Origin: Candidatus Gastranaerophilales bacterium
GTDB lineage: Bacteria; Cyanobacteriota; Vampirovibrionia; Gastranaerophilales; Gastranaerophilaceae
Assembly (NCBI GenBank): GCA_900769355.1
Contig: CAAGGG010000021.1
Location: forward strand, 1-17,664
Direction of reading: 5' to 3'
Length of the DNA: 17,664 bases
A model generated the notes under the pieces. The model was not told the origin of the DNA and ran no database searches. It saw nothing but the letters and a program-made list of their open reading frames with translations. A program made the translations under genes and the position numbers. Positions 1 through 6,611 of this stretch are shown in pieces; position 1 is the stretch's first letter, and the number at the start of each line of letters is the position of its first letter.

Positions 1-39
1 AATATTCTTGCTATTCAGAATCTATTGTCGAATAAATAG

Positions 40-61
40 ACTCCGGATCGTAGTCCGGAGT
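40..61. repeat. GC-rich hairpin of the 155-bp repeat (first copy)
   Basis: Arms ACTCCGGA (40-47) and TCCGGAGT (54-61) pair perfectly around a 6-base loop. Equivalent hairpins lie at 195-216, 350-371 and, in the inverted copy, 904-925. At the loop-closing pair the copies read A-T, G-T and C-G, so pairing is kept while the bases change. Confidence 0.85.
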
Positions 62-111
62 GACTGTTACGGGGAAATTGCTTTACAAAAATAGTCATTA
101 CTGTAGTCGTC

Positions 112-176
112 ATTCTGAAAGCTTAGAATATTAATGCGAGTTTTTGCGAGCATATAATATTCTTGCTATTCAGAAT
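112..176. repeat. AT-rich long palindrome, copy 1
   Basis: The left arm begins ATTCTGAAAGCTTAGAATAT and the right arm ends TTGCTATTCAGAAT. The arms are imperfectly complementary around a loop holding GCGAGTTTTTGCGAG. The right arm is a consistent variant (TTGCTA where the left complement would give AAGCTT), which gives the element an orientation. Confidence 0.85.
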
Positions 177-266
177 CTATTGTCAAATAAATAGACTCCG
201 GGTCGTAGTCCGGAGTGACTGTTACGGGGAAATTGTTTTACAAAAATCGTCATTACTTTAGTTGTC

Positions 267-331
267 ATTCTGAAAGCTTAGAATATTAATGCGAGTTTTT
301 ACGAGCATATAATATTCTTGCTATTCAGAAT
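267..331. repeat. AT-rich long palindrome, copy 2
   Basis: This is the same palindrome as at 112-176, offset by exactly 155 bp, with one or two substitutions in the loop. Its TTGCTATTCAG arm faces the GIY-YIG gene. Confidence 0.85.
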
Positions 332-451
332 CTATTGTCAAATAATTAGACTCCGGCTCGGAGGCCGGAGTGACTGTTACGGGGAAGCTATTATGCAAAA
401 ATTGTTACCATTTCTAAACTATTCAGAATCTATCCTTAAACATTTTCACTA

Positions 452-460
452 TGTTATAAT
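452..460 (+). promoter_or_regulatory. Extended -10 promoter, probably leaderless, for the GIY-YIG gene
   Basis: TGTTATAAT fits the extended -10 consensus TGnTATAAT. The hexamer (455-460) is followed by six bases and then the ATG, so transcription would start at or next to the A of the start codon. No Shine-Dalgarno sequence and no good -35 box are visible. Confidence 0.6.
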
Positions 461-466
461 ACTAAA

Positions 467-796
467 ATGAAAAACCAAAACGCAATATATATAATGACCA
501 ACCACACAAACACGACTTTTTATATTGGAGTAACAAATAATTTGCTAAGGCGAGTTTTTGAACACAAAACCAAACAAAATGATGGATTTACCGCAAAATA
601 TAACCTAAATAAATTAGTATATTTTGAAATTACGCCATTAATTGAAGATGCAATAAATAGGGAAAAACAACTTAAAAATTGGAAGCGAGACTGGAAAATA
701 GCTCTTATAAAAACTAGAAATCCAAATTTTGTTGATTTAAGTGAAGAAATTGGATTAGGCGAAAACGTTGTAAATGAAATAAAAAATAGATTCTGA
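467..796 (+). CDS. Small GIY-YIG endonuclease domain protein
   Basis: This 109-residue protein is a single GIY-YIG nuclease domain of the short stand-alone (UPF0213/YhbQ-like) type. It shows the GIY strand as AIYIM (6-10), the YIG triplet at 19-21, arginines 28-29, His33, the family-typical GFTAKYN and LVYFE (40-54), and the helix INREKQLKNW (63-72) with the presumed metal-binding Glu66, followed by NP (85-86). Members are small nucleases of largely unknown role. The start at 467 has no ribosome-binding site but lies six bases after TATAAT. The last two codons and the TGA stop come from the flanking repeat. Mirrored copies of that repeat surround the gene, suggesting that it moves with the repeat or acts on it (inference). 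It could equally be a DNA repair protein that happens to sit among repeats. Confidence 0.88.
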   Translation: MKNQNAIYIMTNHTNTTFYIGVTNNLLRRVFEHKTKQNDGFTAKYNLNKLVYFEITPLIEDAINREKQLKNWKRDWKIALIKTRNPNFVDLSEEIGLGENVVNEIKNRF

Positions 797-1009
797 ATAG
801 CAAGAATATTATATGCTCGCTAAAACTCGCATTAATATTCTAAGCTTTCAGAATGACGACGAAAATAGCGACTATTTTCAAAAACACCTTTCACGAAACT
901 GTCACTCCGGACTCTGATCCGGAGTCTATTTGTTTTACAAGAGATTCTGAATAGCAAGAAAATTTATTTTTCACTAACCGTTCAAAATAATTTTCTACGC
1001 TTTCAGAAT
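790..1009. repeat. Inverted copies of the 155-bp repeat downstream of the GIY-YIG gene
   Basis: The reverse complement of the left unit starts inside the GIY-YIG stop region. It gives a long palindrome (790-854), a GC hairpin (904-925, arms ACTCCGGA and TCCGGAGT) and a second, degenerate palindrome (944-1009). The palindrome starts are 154 bp apart, so the tandem period is kept. Orientation mirrors the left array, with the TTCTGAATAGCAAG arm nearest the gene. The rest of 797-1107 holds only the terminator below. Confidence 0.9.
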
Positions 1010-1030
1010 GACGATTAAACGATCCTGAGT

Positions 1031-1059
1031 CTAATAAAAAAGCAGGACCAAGTCCTGCT
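1031..1059 (-). terminator. Rho-independent terminator of the 1108-3396 gene
   Basis: On the minus strand AGCAGGAC, loop TTG and GTCCTGCT form a perfect 8-bp stem followed by TTTTTATTAG. It lies 49 bp past the stop codon of the large minus-strand gene and points the right way to end its transcript. Confidence 0.9.
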
Positions 1060-1107
1060 AGAAAAATTGTGTAGGGGAAAAATAAATATAAAAAGTAGTG
1101 TGTATTT

Positions 1108-3396
1108 TTATGAGTAAATTTTAAATGTTCTTTCTATGTTTTTATCAATTGCACCTTTTATTGATTCGTATTCTGTTTGAAGAGAATTGTGTTCAGTATC
1201 AATATTTTTTAGTTCCAAATCGTACATTTTATCTTTATTTTGGATTTTGTTCATTTGAGCGTTGTACTCAGCTTCTGCAATAGTAACTGCTGTTGAGTTT
1301 GTTTGCTCTGTAATATCACTACAATTTGAGTATGTAGTAGAGTTCCAAGTATTTGAGCCATCAACTTGCTCCAATGTAACAAGTCCACTCTCAAATGCAA
1401 ACTTAATCCATTCAGTGCTAGATGCAAGACCATCTTGTAATGTTTTGTAGCCACCTGTTTTCATTCTGTTGAACAAGTTTGTATACCATTGAGCCTTGTG
1501 TTCACCGTTTGCGTTTTTATTATTTTGATCAATCCAAGTGAATTTTGGTTCACCATAAGTATTCATTACACAATCCAAAATATAAACATCATAGATTTTT
1601 TTGAAAGATTCTGCAGCAGCTTTAGCTTTAGCTTTAGCTTCAGCCGTTGCATTTTGGTCATTTTCTGTGTTTTTTGCTTTGGCATTGATTGCTTTTTTCA
1701 ACTCTTCAATATTGTTCATTTTGAATAAGATATCATCTGAAGAAGTTGGATTACTAATTATTTCGTCCCCAAACATATCTTTATAGAATTTTTTAGCAGC
1801 TTCTAGAAATGTTTGAAATTTACCACCTGCAAGTTTTGCATCTGTGAATTTAGAGAAAGCACCATTTGTACCATCACTAGCTGCAAAATTCCAAATATTT
1901 GTAATACCGTTTTGAATTTCTTTTACGACTTGTGCACCAACAGTTTTCCTGTTGTCATCTGTATTTTGTTCAAGGTCAACTATATTTTTAAGCAATTCAG
2001 ATTTAGTATCTCGCAATTTTCCGTTTTCATCATAATTATCTTCGGCGAATATACTCGGGTCAATTTCAACTTGGCATTTAGTAGAGCCACTAGTTGGAGA
2101 AATAGTACCGTCATCATTTTCATAGTATGTATATGTAATTTTCCCAGGGGTTACTGTGCTATCACCAGTTAGTGTTATCTCAGAGCCATCGTCATTAGTT
2201 AAAATTAGTGCGTAACCTGTACTTGTTTTTTTAAATTGCATGCCGGCATCGCTGTCGCTTGCATCTGCGTCTTTGTAGGTCAAAATTGTATCAGTTGCAC
2301 TTTGCTTATAAGTAAGCGAACCTTGTTTTGCTCCAGGTGTTTCATTATAATATGAGCTTTGGAAAGAATCCTTATTATTATCATCAACAAATTTTTTCAA
2401 TTGATCAAGATATGCAGCACCCTCCTTTGAGGCATATTTATATAAGCCTGTTGCAGGTCTCTTTTTAGTACCATCAGAATTTAATACTGGAGAACCATCA
2501 CGATTTTTAAGTTCAGGATCTCCGATTATATTTGATAGTACAAACAACCAAGATTTCCAATCTTGCCCTGCAGGAATTGTGCCTCCTGTGAAAGTTTCAT
2601 AAGCTTGTGCAAAAGTAAGCATATTGGGCACGGGGGTGGCATAGTCTTTACCTTCCACTTTTTGCAATTCAGTTGACATTTTGTCGTTAACTAATTCTAG
2701 CATTGAAGAATATGCTTTTTCATAATTAGACAAATCACCAGTATAAGTCAAATAATCAAGAGAAGATTTTGTTGCATCATAACCTGGGTGAGTTTTATCT
2801 ACGCCGTTATACAAATTTTGTAGAACTTCTTCCAAGGTAGCTCCAGCAACCTTGTTACCTTCTTTGGAATAATCTGCAAAAGAAATATAGTTATAAATTT
2901 CTTTATTATCTGCATCAAATTCGCCTGTTTTGTATGCAAGGTAAGGTGCTTTAACTTCTTGCCCATTAACAGTAACAGAACCATTTTTAACAACATTAGT
3001 ACTAATCAAGCTTGAGAAGTAATCAGTAGAATATTCCAAACCATAGCTTGCCAAGAATGTATTTAAATTTCCGTTTGCATTTTTGAAGTTTGTTGCATCA
3101 GTTTCTGACACTAGAACTTGACCAGATGCGTTTGAAATTGCATATTGGTTATTATAAGGATTGTATGCTGTCAAAGCATTATAAGTCAATTCTTTATAGC
3201 TTGTTTTGTTATCAGCATCGTAGTTTGTAAACATCATTTGAGCTTCGTTCAACGCTGTTGTATAAGCCTCGCTTACCTGCGCACTCTTGGTCGCAAGACG
3301 CATCTTATCGTTGTTGATAAGCTGAGCTCTCAACTCGTTGTCAGACATACGAGTTGTGATAGATAATAATCTAGCTTGTCCTGCTGCCATTCCCAT
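1108..3396 (-). CDS. Large protein with helical termini and variable middle, possibly filament-forming or exported
   Basis: I do not recognise this 762-residue protein as a named family. The first 60 residues are polar and helical (LLSITTRMSDNELRAQ, then KMRLATKSAQVSEAYTTALN). The last 60 are strongly heptad-like and charged (DLELKNIDTEHNSLQTEYES). The middle is rich in Thr, Ser, Asn and Asp, with beta-rich-looking stretches and a simple AEAKAKAKAAA run near residue 590. There is no signal peptide or membrane segment. Paired helical ends around a variable core resemble the design of flagellins and hook-associated proteins, but no flagellar gene is nearby, so that is only an analogy. The start at 3396 follows AAAGG by 12 bases; the ATG two codons later is an alternative. 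It is monocistronic: a terminator lies 49 bp downstream and a divergent gene lies upstream. Confidence 0.85.
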   Translation of the reverse strand: MGMAAGQARLLSITTRMSDNELRAQLINNDKMRLATKSAQVSEAYTTALNEAQMMFTNYDADNKTSYKELTYNALTAYNPYNNQYAISNASGQVLVSETDATNFKNANGNLNTFLASYGLEYSTDYFSSLISTNVVKNGSVTVNGQEVKAPYLAYKTGEFDADNKEIYNYISFADYSKEGNKVAGATLEEVLQNLYNGVDKTHPGYDATKSSLDYLTYTGDLSNYEKAYSSMLELVNDKMSTELQKVEGKDYATPVPNMLTFAQAYETFTGGTIPAGQDWKSWLFVLSNIIGDPELKNRDGSPVLNSDGTKKRPATGLYKYASKEGAAYLDQLKKFVDDNNKDSFQSSYYNETPGAKQGSLTYKQSATDTILTYKDADASDSDAGMQFKKTSTGYALILTNDDGSEITLTGDSTVTPGKITYTYYENDDGTISPTSGSTKCQVEIDPSIFAEDNYDENGKLRDTKSELLKNIVDLEQNTDDNRKTVGAQVVKEIQNGITNIWNFAASDGTNGAFSKFTDAKLAGGKFQTFLEAAKKFYKDMFGDEIISNPTSSDDILFKMNNIEELKKAINAKAKNTENDQNATAEAKAKAKAAAESFKKIYDVYILDCVMNTYGEPKFTWIDQNNKNANGEHKAQWYTNLFNRMKTGGYKTLQDGLASSTEWIKFAFESGLVTLEQVDGSNTWNSTTYSNCSDITEQTNSTAVTIAEAEYNAQMNKIQNKDKMYDLELKNIDTEHNSLQTEYESIKGAIDKNIERTFKIYS

Positions 3397-3434
3397 GGTC
3401 GACGTTTACCTTTCTTTTTTCCTTAGTAACTTAC

Positions 3435-3462
3435 ATTATGGTATATCGGCTCATTTATCCAA
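3435..3462 (-). promoter_or_regulatory. Possible promoter of the 1108-3396 gene
   Basis: Reading the minus strand, TTGGAT (3462-3457), a 16-base spacer and CATAAT (3440-3435) stand about 40 bp before the start codon. The match to the sigma-70 consensus is moderate. Bases 3397-3559 hold the divergent promoters of this gene and the membrane-protein gene at 3560. Confidence 0.4.
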
Positions 3463-3544
3463 ATTCTTTAATTATTTAACCGCAATTATTACAAAATGTT
3501 ACAAACGTATACTTTTGCAAATATTAAGACACTCCAACATTTCT

Positions 3545-3553
3545 TGCTATAAT
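3545..3553 (+). promoter_or_regulatory. Extended -10 promoter, probably leaderless, for the membrane protein at 3560
   Basis: TGCTATAAT fits TGnTATAAT. The hexamer (3548-3553) is followed by six A/T bases and the ATG at 3560, so the transcript would begin at the start codon. A weak -35-like TTAAGA lies 18 bases upstream. Confidence 0.6.
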
Positions 3554-3559
3554 AAAAAA

Positions 3560-5071
3560 ATGAACAAGAAAGCTTTATTATTTTACGGAACACTATTTTT
3601 ATTAATTTTAGCATTTTCAGTCACCGTAAATCATTTTGACTATGACCTATGGGCAAGACTAATCGCAGGCATGGGCGTAATCGACGGCGGACACGTCTTA
3701 ACTCAAGACTTTTTATCCTACACCCCTGTTCACACATGGTGGGATCACGAATGGGGCGCAGGAGTTATATTTTACGCTTGCTTAAAATACTTTGGACCAT
3801 TTAGCCTAATTATCCTACAAGCATTAATGTTTTTCGGAATATTTTTTACCGCCTCAAAAGTTGTAAAACTTCGCGGAAACAGTTCTCCATACAACATCTT
3901 ATTCTATTTCTTCGCTTTAATGGCAGTAATGACAAATCTTAACACACCAATAAGATGTCACATGTTCAGTTTTCTGCTTTTCTCAATATTTATTTATATA
4001 TTGGAAAAAGTTCGAAAAACCGGAAGCAACAAACTTCTATACATTATTCCGTTTATGGTAATTCTTTGGAACAATATCCACGGTGGAGTCGTTTCCGGAC
4101 TCGGGCTTTTAGGTATGTATGCAGTCGGTGAATTTCTTAACAAAAAACCGTTTGCAAAATATCTTGCAACCCTCGGAATTTCCCTTCCGCTACTATTTAT
4201 AAACCCTTGGGGCTGGCAGTACATAAAATTCTTGCTTATGGCAAACACGATGCCAAGACCGCACATAATCGAATGGTGGGGACTTTTCTCAAAATATTTC
4301 TTATTCAAACAAATCCCGTTCAAAATATTTATGCTCGGAAGTGTTTTGGCAGAAGGAATTTTTATCGGCAAAGAAATAAAAGCAAGTTCTCTCAAAGACT
4401 GGTACAACAAGGCTGACAAAGTTAAATTCATCGTACTTTTAGCGACATTATATCTTGCAATCAGCCATGTTAAACTTTTACCGTTCTTTGCAATTGCCTC
4501 GCTTTGCTTCGTTTACGAAGATTTTTACAAACTTATCGAAAACATAAAACTTCCGATCTGGAAAGACCGATGCGTTTACACAGCGATTTTGTTTATTTCG
4601 ATTTTCACTCTCTCAATAAAAGATATCTCAATCCCTGTAGGCATGGAAATTTATCCGATTAAGGAAGTTGAATTTATCAAAATAAACAATATTCAAGGGA
4701 AATTGTTGACTGATTTTGGTTATGGAAGCTATGTCTCATACAAACTTTATCCGCAAAACAAAATCTACATGGACGGACGTTACGAAGAAGTCTATTATGA
4801 CTATATGGTGCCAGTTTTGAAAGAATTCTTCATGGTTTATCCAAATTGGCGTCAAGTTTTCACATATTTTATGCCTGACGTAATGATACTGGAAAACACT
4901 TATCCAATCTACAACACCCTAAAAAACGGCAACGAGTGGGAGCTTATATATAAAGGTAAGCAGTTCGGGGTGTTTGTTCCTAAAAATAAAGTTCAAAATA
5001 GTTACAAAAAACCAACTGACGACATGGAGTATTATAAAAATACTCTGTTTAGTACAGGAATAAAATTTTAA
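3560..5071 (+). CDS. Polytopic membrane protein, GT-C glycosyltransferase-like
   Basis: With the start at 3560 the protein has 503 residues. It opens with a membrane helix (KKALLFYGTLFLLILAF), then a loop with DYDLWARL and WWDHEWGAG, and about ten further hydrophobic helices to residue ~370. The C-terminal ~130 residues are soluble, with LLTDFGYGSYVSYKLYP and MDGRYEEVYYDY. An acidic first loop with DxDxW and HEW plus a C-terminal DGRxExxY motif is typical of a large uncharacterised GT-C-fold family (Dol-P-mannosyltransferase/RgtA-like). Transfer of a lipid-linked sugar is therefore plausible, but the substrate is unknown. The frame is open back to 3338, but those extra 74 codons overlap the divergent gene, lack hydrophobic character, and are preceded by no promoter. 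The TATAAT six bases before 3560 supports the later start. The patatin gene follows after 18 bp. Confidence 0.8.
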   Translation: MNKKALLFYGTLFLLILAFSVTVNHFDYDLWARLIAGMGVIDGGHVLTQDFLSYTPVHTWWDHEWGAGVIFYACLKYFGPFSLIILQALMFFGIFFTASKVVKLRGNSSPYNILFYFFALMAVMTNLNTPIRCHMFSFLLFSIFIYILEKVRKTGSNKLLYIIPFMVILWNNIHGGVVSGLGLLGMYAVGEFLNKKPFAKYLATLGISLPLLFINPWGWQYIKFLLMANTMPRPHIIEWWGLFSKYFLFKQIPFKIFMLGSVLAEGIFIGKEIKASSLKDWYNKADKVKFIVLLATLYLAISHVKLLPFFAIASLCFVYEDFYKLIENIKLPIWKDRCVYTAILFISIFTLSIKDISIPVGMEIYPIKEVEFIKINNIQGKLLTDFGYGSYVSYKLYPQNKIYMDGRYEEVYYDYMVPVLKEFFMVYPNWRQVFTYFMPDVMILENTYPIYNTLKNGNEWELIYKGKQFGVFVPKNKVQNSYKKPTDDMEYYKNTLFSTGIKF

Positions 5072-5077
5072 ATAGGT

Positions 5078-5083
5078 TATAAT
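5078..5083 (+). promoter_or_regulatory. -10 element six bases before the patatin-like gene
   Basis: TATAAT occupies 5078-5083 and the ATG is at 5090. This is the same six-base spacing as at 467 and 3560. It lies in the 18-bp gap after the preceding stop codon, which suggests the patatin gene has its own leaderless promoter as well as possible read-through. No Shine-Dalgarno sequence is seen. Confidence 0.55.
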
Positions 5084-5089
5084 AACTCT

Positions 5090-6298
5090 ATGAATAGAAG
5101 TTTAAAATATACATGTTTATTTGGCGGAGGCGCAATTCGAGGTGTATCATATATTGGTGCCATAAAAGCCTTGGAAGAACTCGGGATTTCACCTGACAGA
5201 CTCGCAGGTTCATCTGTCGGCTCAATTATTGCAGCATTTTTGGCAGTCGGTTACACAGCAGAAGAGCTTAAAGACGTTTTTTTAAAAGTTAATTTTGATT
5301 TGTTCAAAGACATCTCAATCGGCATTGGTCCACTATTTGCACTAAGCAAAGGGGAAGTCTTTCTTGAATGGGTTCGCGAACTTATTGAAAAAAAATTCTA
5401 CGGCGACAAGTACCAAAAAGGGGCAAACAGAGCCGTCACGTTTAAAGATATTACAAAAAATCTCGTTATCATCACAACAGATTTATCAAATTTTGAATGC
5501 AAAGAATTTTCAAAATTTGAGACTCCTGATTACGAAATTGCTTCAGCCGTAAGAATTTCATGCTGTATGCCAGGGCTTATGAAACCGATTGAATACAACA
5601 AAACACTCCTAGTAGACGGCGATTTACAAAAAAGTTGGCCAATGTGGAAGCTTTCAGAAAATCTTTTGACTGATGAAGAAAGAATTTTAGAATTCAGACT
5701 TGAAGGTTATTATGAAAAAAATGATATATCAGGCATAGACTATGCAAATGCGGTTTATAGCTGCATGACCGCAATGTCAACGGCGTTTATCACAAATATT
5801 TATGCTAAAAAAGACAAGTTTGACTATATTGTTTTAAATACAGGCGACATCGTGGTTGTGGACTTTAATATTTCTGAGGCAAAAAGAGTTGAACTGATTG
5901 ACTCAGGCTACAATCAGACTATCAGCTATTTTAAAGACTTTTTGACACAAAAGAAAAAACAAATTTGCCAAAATTATGAAATAATCTTGATACACTTGAA
6001 TAAGTTAAAAAAACTTGTTTCATCAAATCAAATAAAAAAAGCAAAAAATCAGTTGGGGGATTTGTTTATAGATTTGCCTGACCTTTGCGAAATTATTGAT
6101 TTGACAGATTATGTAGAGCTTAAAAAGTTCAAGGATATCTTTTTACAAAATATCAGATATCCTGCACTTTTCGGAAAAATAACTTTATCAAATGAAAAAT
6201 TAGTCATGGCTGAACTGATAAAGTTACATGAAAAAATCAAGTCAAAAGTCGTAGAACTGAAAGAATACCCGCAATTGATTACGAAGTCGTCATTCTGA
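5090..6298 (+). CDS. Patatin-like phospholipase/lipid acyl hydrolase
   Basis: The 402-residue protein has the patatin fold signatures in its first ~180 residues: the oxyanion glycine run GGGAIRG (12-18), the nucleophile elbow GSSVG with Ser42 (40-44), and the catalytic-dyad aspartate in LVDGD (Asp176). The usual DG[GA] is DGD here, a small deviation. The family hydrolyses acyl ester bonds of membrane lipids. There is no signal peptide, so a cytoplasmic or membrane-face location is likely. Residues ~200-400 form a mainly helical, lysine-rich extension with no motif I recognise. The last codons (KSSF and stop) lie within a GTCGTCATTCTGA fragment of the dispersed repeat, so the native C-terminus may have been altered by repeat insertion. 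It may share a transcript with the membrane protein 18 bp upstream. Confidence 0.9.
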   Translation: MNRSLKYTCLFGGGAIRGVSYIGAIKALEELGISPDRLAGSSVGSIIAAFLAVGYTAEELKDVFLKVNFDLFKDISIGIGPLFALSKGEVFLEWVRELIEKKFYGDKYQKGANRAVTFKDITKNLVIITTDLSNFECKEFSKFETPDYEIASAVRISCCMPGLMKPIEYNKTLLVDGDLQKSWPMWKLSENLLTDEERILEFRLEGYYEKNDISGIDYANAVYSCMTAMSTAFITNIYAKKDKFDYIVLNTGDIVVVDFNISEAKRVELIDSGYNQTISYFKDFLTQKKKQICQNYEIILIHLNKLKKLVSSNQIKKAKNQLGDLFIDLPDLCEIIDLTDYVELKKFKDIFLQNIRYPALFGKITLSNEKLVMAELIKLHEKIKSKVVELKEYPQLITKSSF

Positions 6299-6316
6299 GC
6301 GACATCGAAAGAATCT
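6286..6316. repeat. Relic or relative of the dispersed palindrome at the end of the patatin gene
   Basis: GTCGTCATTCTGA is identical to the outer end of the 155-bp repeat's palindrome, but continues GCGACATCGAAAGAATCT instead of the AAGCTTAGAATATT arm. ATTCT and AGAAT form a short hairpin. The stop codon of the patatin gene lies within it. Confidence 0.6.
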
Positions 6317-6348
6317 AGCCGTTAGTAACATAATCACAAAATAAATTA

Positions 6349-6377
6349 TTGACTTTTAAGATATTTTAAGCTATTAT
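6349..6377 (+). promoter_or_regulatory. Sigma-70-type promoter of the tRNA-Leu transcription unit
   Basis: TTGACT (6349-6354), a 17-base spacer and TATTAT (6372-6377) form the best two-box promoter on the plus strand here. Transcription would begin near 6384, just before the first 111-bp module at 6390. It would run through both modules and the tRNA to the terminator at 6705-6730. Confidence 0.75.
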
Positions 6378-6389
6378 AGAATCTGTTAA

Positions 6390-6477
6390 GCCTTGGTGGC
6401 AAGGACTCCACTTTTTTGATTGATTATCAAAAAAGAAGGAGGGGAGAGTAGACGCCGTCTACCGAGTCCGCTGGGGA
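6390..6477 (+). ncRNA. Structured tRNA-Leu-related RNA module, copy A
   Basis: The 5' end GCCTTGGTGGC mimics the tRNA-Leu acceptor and D-arm start. Predicted pairings by eye are: GCCTTGG with CTGGGG near the 3' end (through G-U pairs), GGACTC with GAGTCC, an AT hairpin CTTTTTTGAT/ATCAAAAAAG, and a tight hairpin GTAGACG-C-CGTCTAC. A purine-rich AAGGAGGGGAGAG joins the two hairpins. Bases 6451-6471 are the reverse complement of tRNA-Leu bases 6621-6640 apart from one extra C and one mismatch. The length (88 nt) is close to that of the tRNA (86), but there is no T-loop or anticodon arm, so it is not a tRNA. I know no RNA family that it matches. Confidence 0.6.
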
Positions 6478-6500
6478 AATTAATTGAAAATTTAATAAGT

Positions 6501-6588
6501 GCCCTGGTGGCAAGGACTCCGCTTTTTTGATTGATTATCAAAAAAGAAGGAGGGGAGAGTAGACGCCGTCTACCGAGTCCGCTAGGGA
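6501..6588 (+). ncRNA. Structured tRNA-Leu-related RNA module, copy B
   Basis: This is the same module as at 6390-6477, now starting GCCCTGGTGGC, identical to the first 11 bases of the tRNA. The outer stem is stronger here (GCCCTGG with CTAGGG). Two of the three differences from copy A fall on opposite arms of this stem and turn G-U into Watson-Crick pairs. The segment antisense to the tRNA D-arm is 6562-6582. Confidence 0.6.
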
Positions 6589-6611
6589 AATTAATTGAAA
6601 ATTTAATAAGT

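Larger units (their letters stand above)
1..387. repeat. Tandem array of a 155-bp intergenic repeat (two full units, one truncated)
   Basis: The motif AATATTCTTGCTATTCAG begins at 1, 156 and 311, an exact 155-bp period, and sequence between the starts is nearly identical. Each full unit holds a short GC-rich hairpin (40-61, 195-216, 350-371) and a long AT-rich palindrome (112-176, 267-331). The third unit breaks down after about base 387. No coding potential is seen. The unit recurs inverted after base 786, and related pieces occur near 6290 and 16428, so this is a dispersed repeat family, not a local duplication only. Confidence 0.93.
419..800 (+). mobile_element. Candidate mobile unit: GIY-YIG gene between perfect 15-bp inverted repeats
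   Basis: CTATTCAGAATCTAT at 419-433 and its exact reverse complement ATAGATTCTGAATAG at 786-800 bracket the 467-796 gene. Both are the gene-proximal arm of the dispersed palindrome, and full palindromes extend outward on the right (790-854) and, after a degenerate unit, on the left (267-331). The stop codon lies inside the right repeat. No target-site duplication or transposase was identified, so mobility is inferred from architecture only. Confidence 0.45.
6390..6611 (+). repeat. Two tandem 111-bp units in the tRNA-Leu leader
   Basis: Unit A is 6390-6500 and unit B is 6501-6611, each exactly 111 bp and differing at only three positions. Each begins with the same 10-11 bases that begin the tRNA (GCCYTGGTGGC). 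Each ends with the same AT-rich spacer ending AATTTAATAAGT, so the mature tRNA start and both unit starts share the same upstream flank. Confidence 0.95.

Noticed and set aside
1..387. CRISPR-like repeat array
   Set aside because: The 155-bp period is uniform and the whole unit repeats, with no short repeat and unique spacer pattern and no cas genes.
1615..1645. GCTAAA-type microsatellite inside the large gene as a phase-variation tract
   Set aside because: The unit is six bases, so copy changes keep the frame; it only lengthens an Ala-Lys run.
1262..2172. Plus-strand open frames opposite the large 1108-3396 gene
   Set aside because: They are short antisense shadows with Cys/Phe/Ile-rich composition, no ribosome-binding sites and no recognisable domain.
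3338..3559. Longer start for the membrane protein
   Set aside because: These codons overlap the divergent gene's 5' end and its promoter region, and the TATAAT-ATG pair at 3548-3560 marks a better start.
6445..6475. THF or glycine riboswitch core, suggested by GGAGAGTAGA
   Set aside because: Only a short purine-rich string agrees; the conserved pairing and later motifs of these riboswitches are absent, and no target gene follows except the tRNA.
6455..6480. Self-cleaving ribozyme (hammerhead or twister) in the 111-bp modules
   Set aside because: No CUGAUGA core and no twister conserved loops were found in either copy.
6390..6588. Tandem tRNA pseudogenes or split tRNAs
   Set aside because: Only the first ~11 bases match the tRNA in direct orientation; there is no anticodon arm, variable arm or TTCRA T-loop, and the rest is an inverted tRNA segment plus unrelated hairpins.
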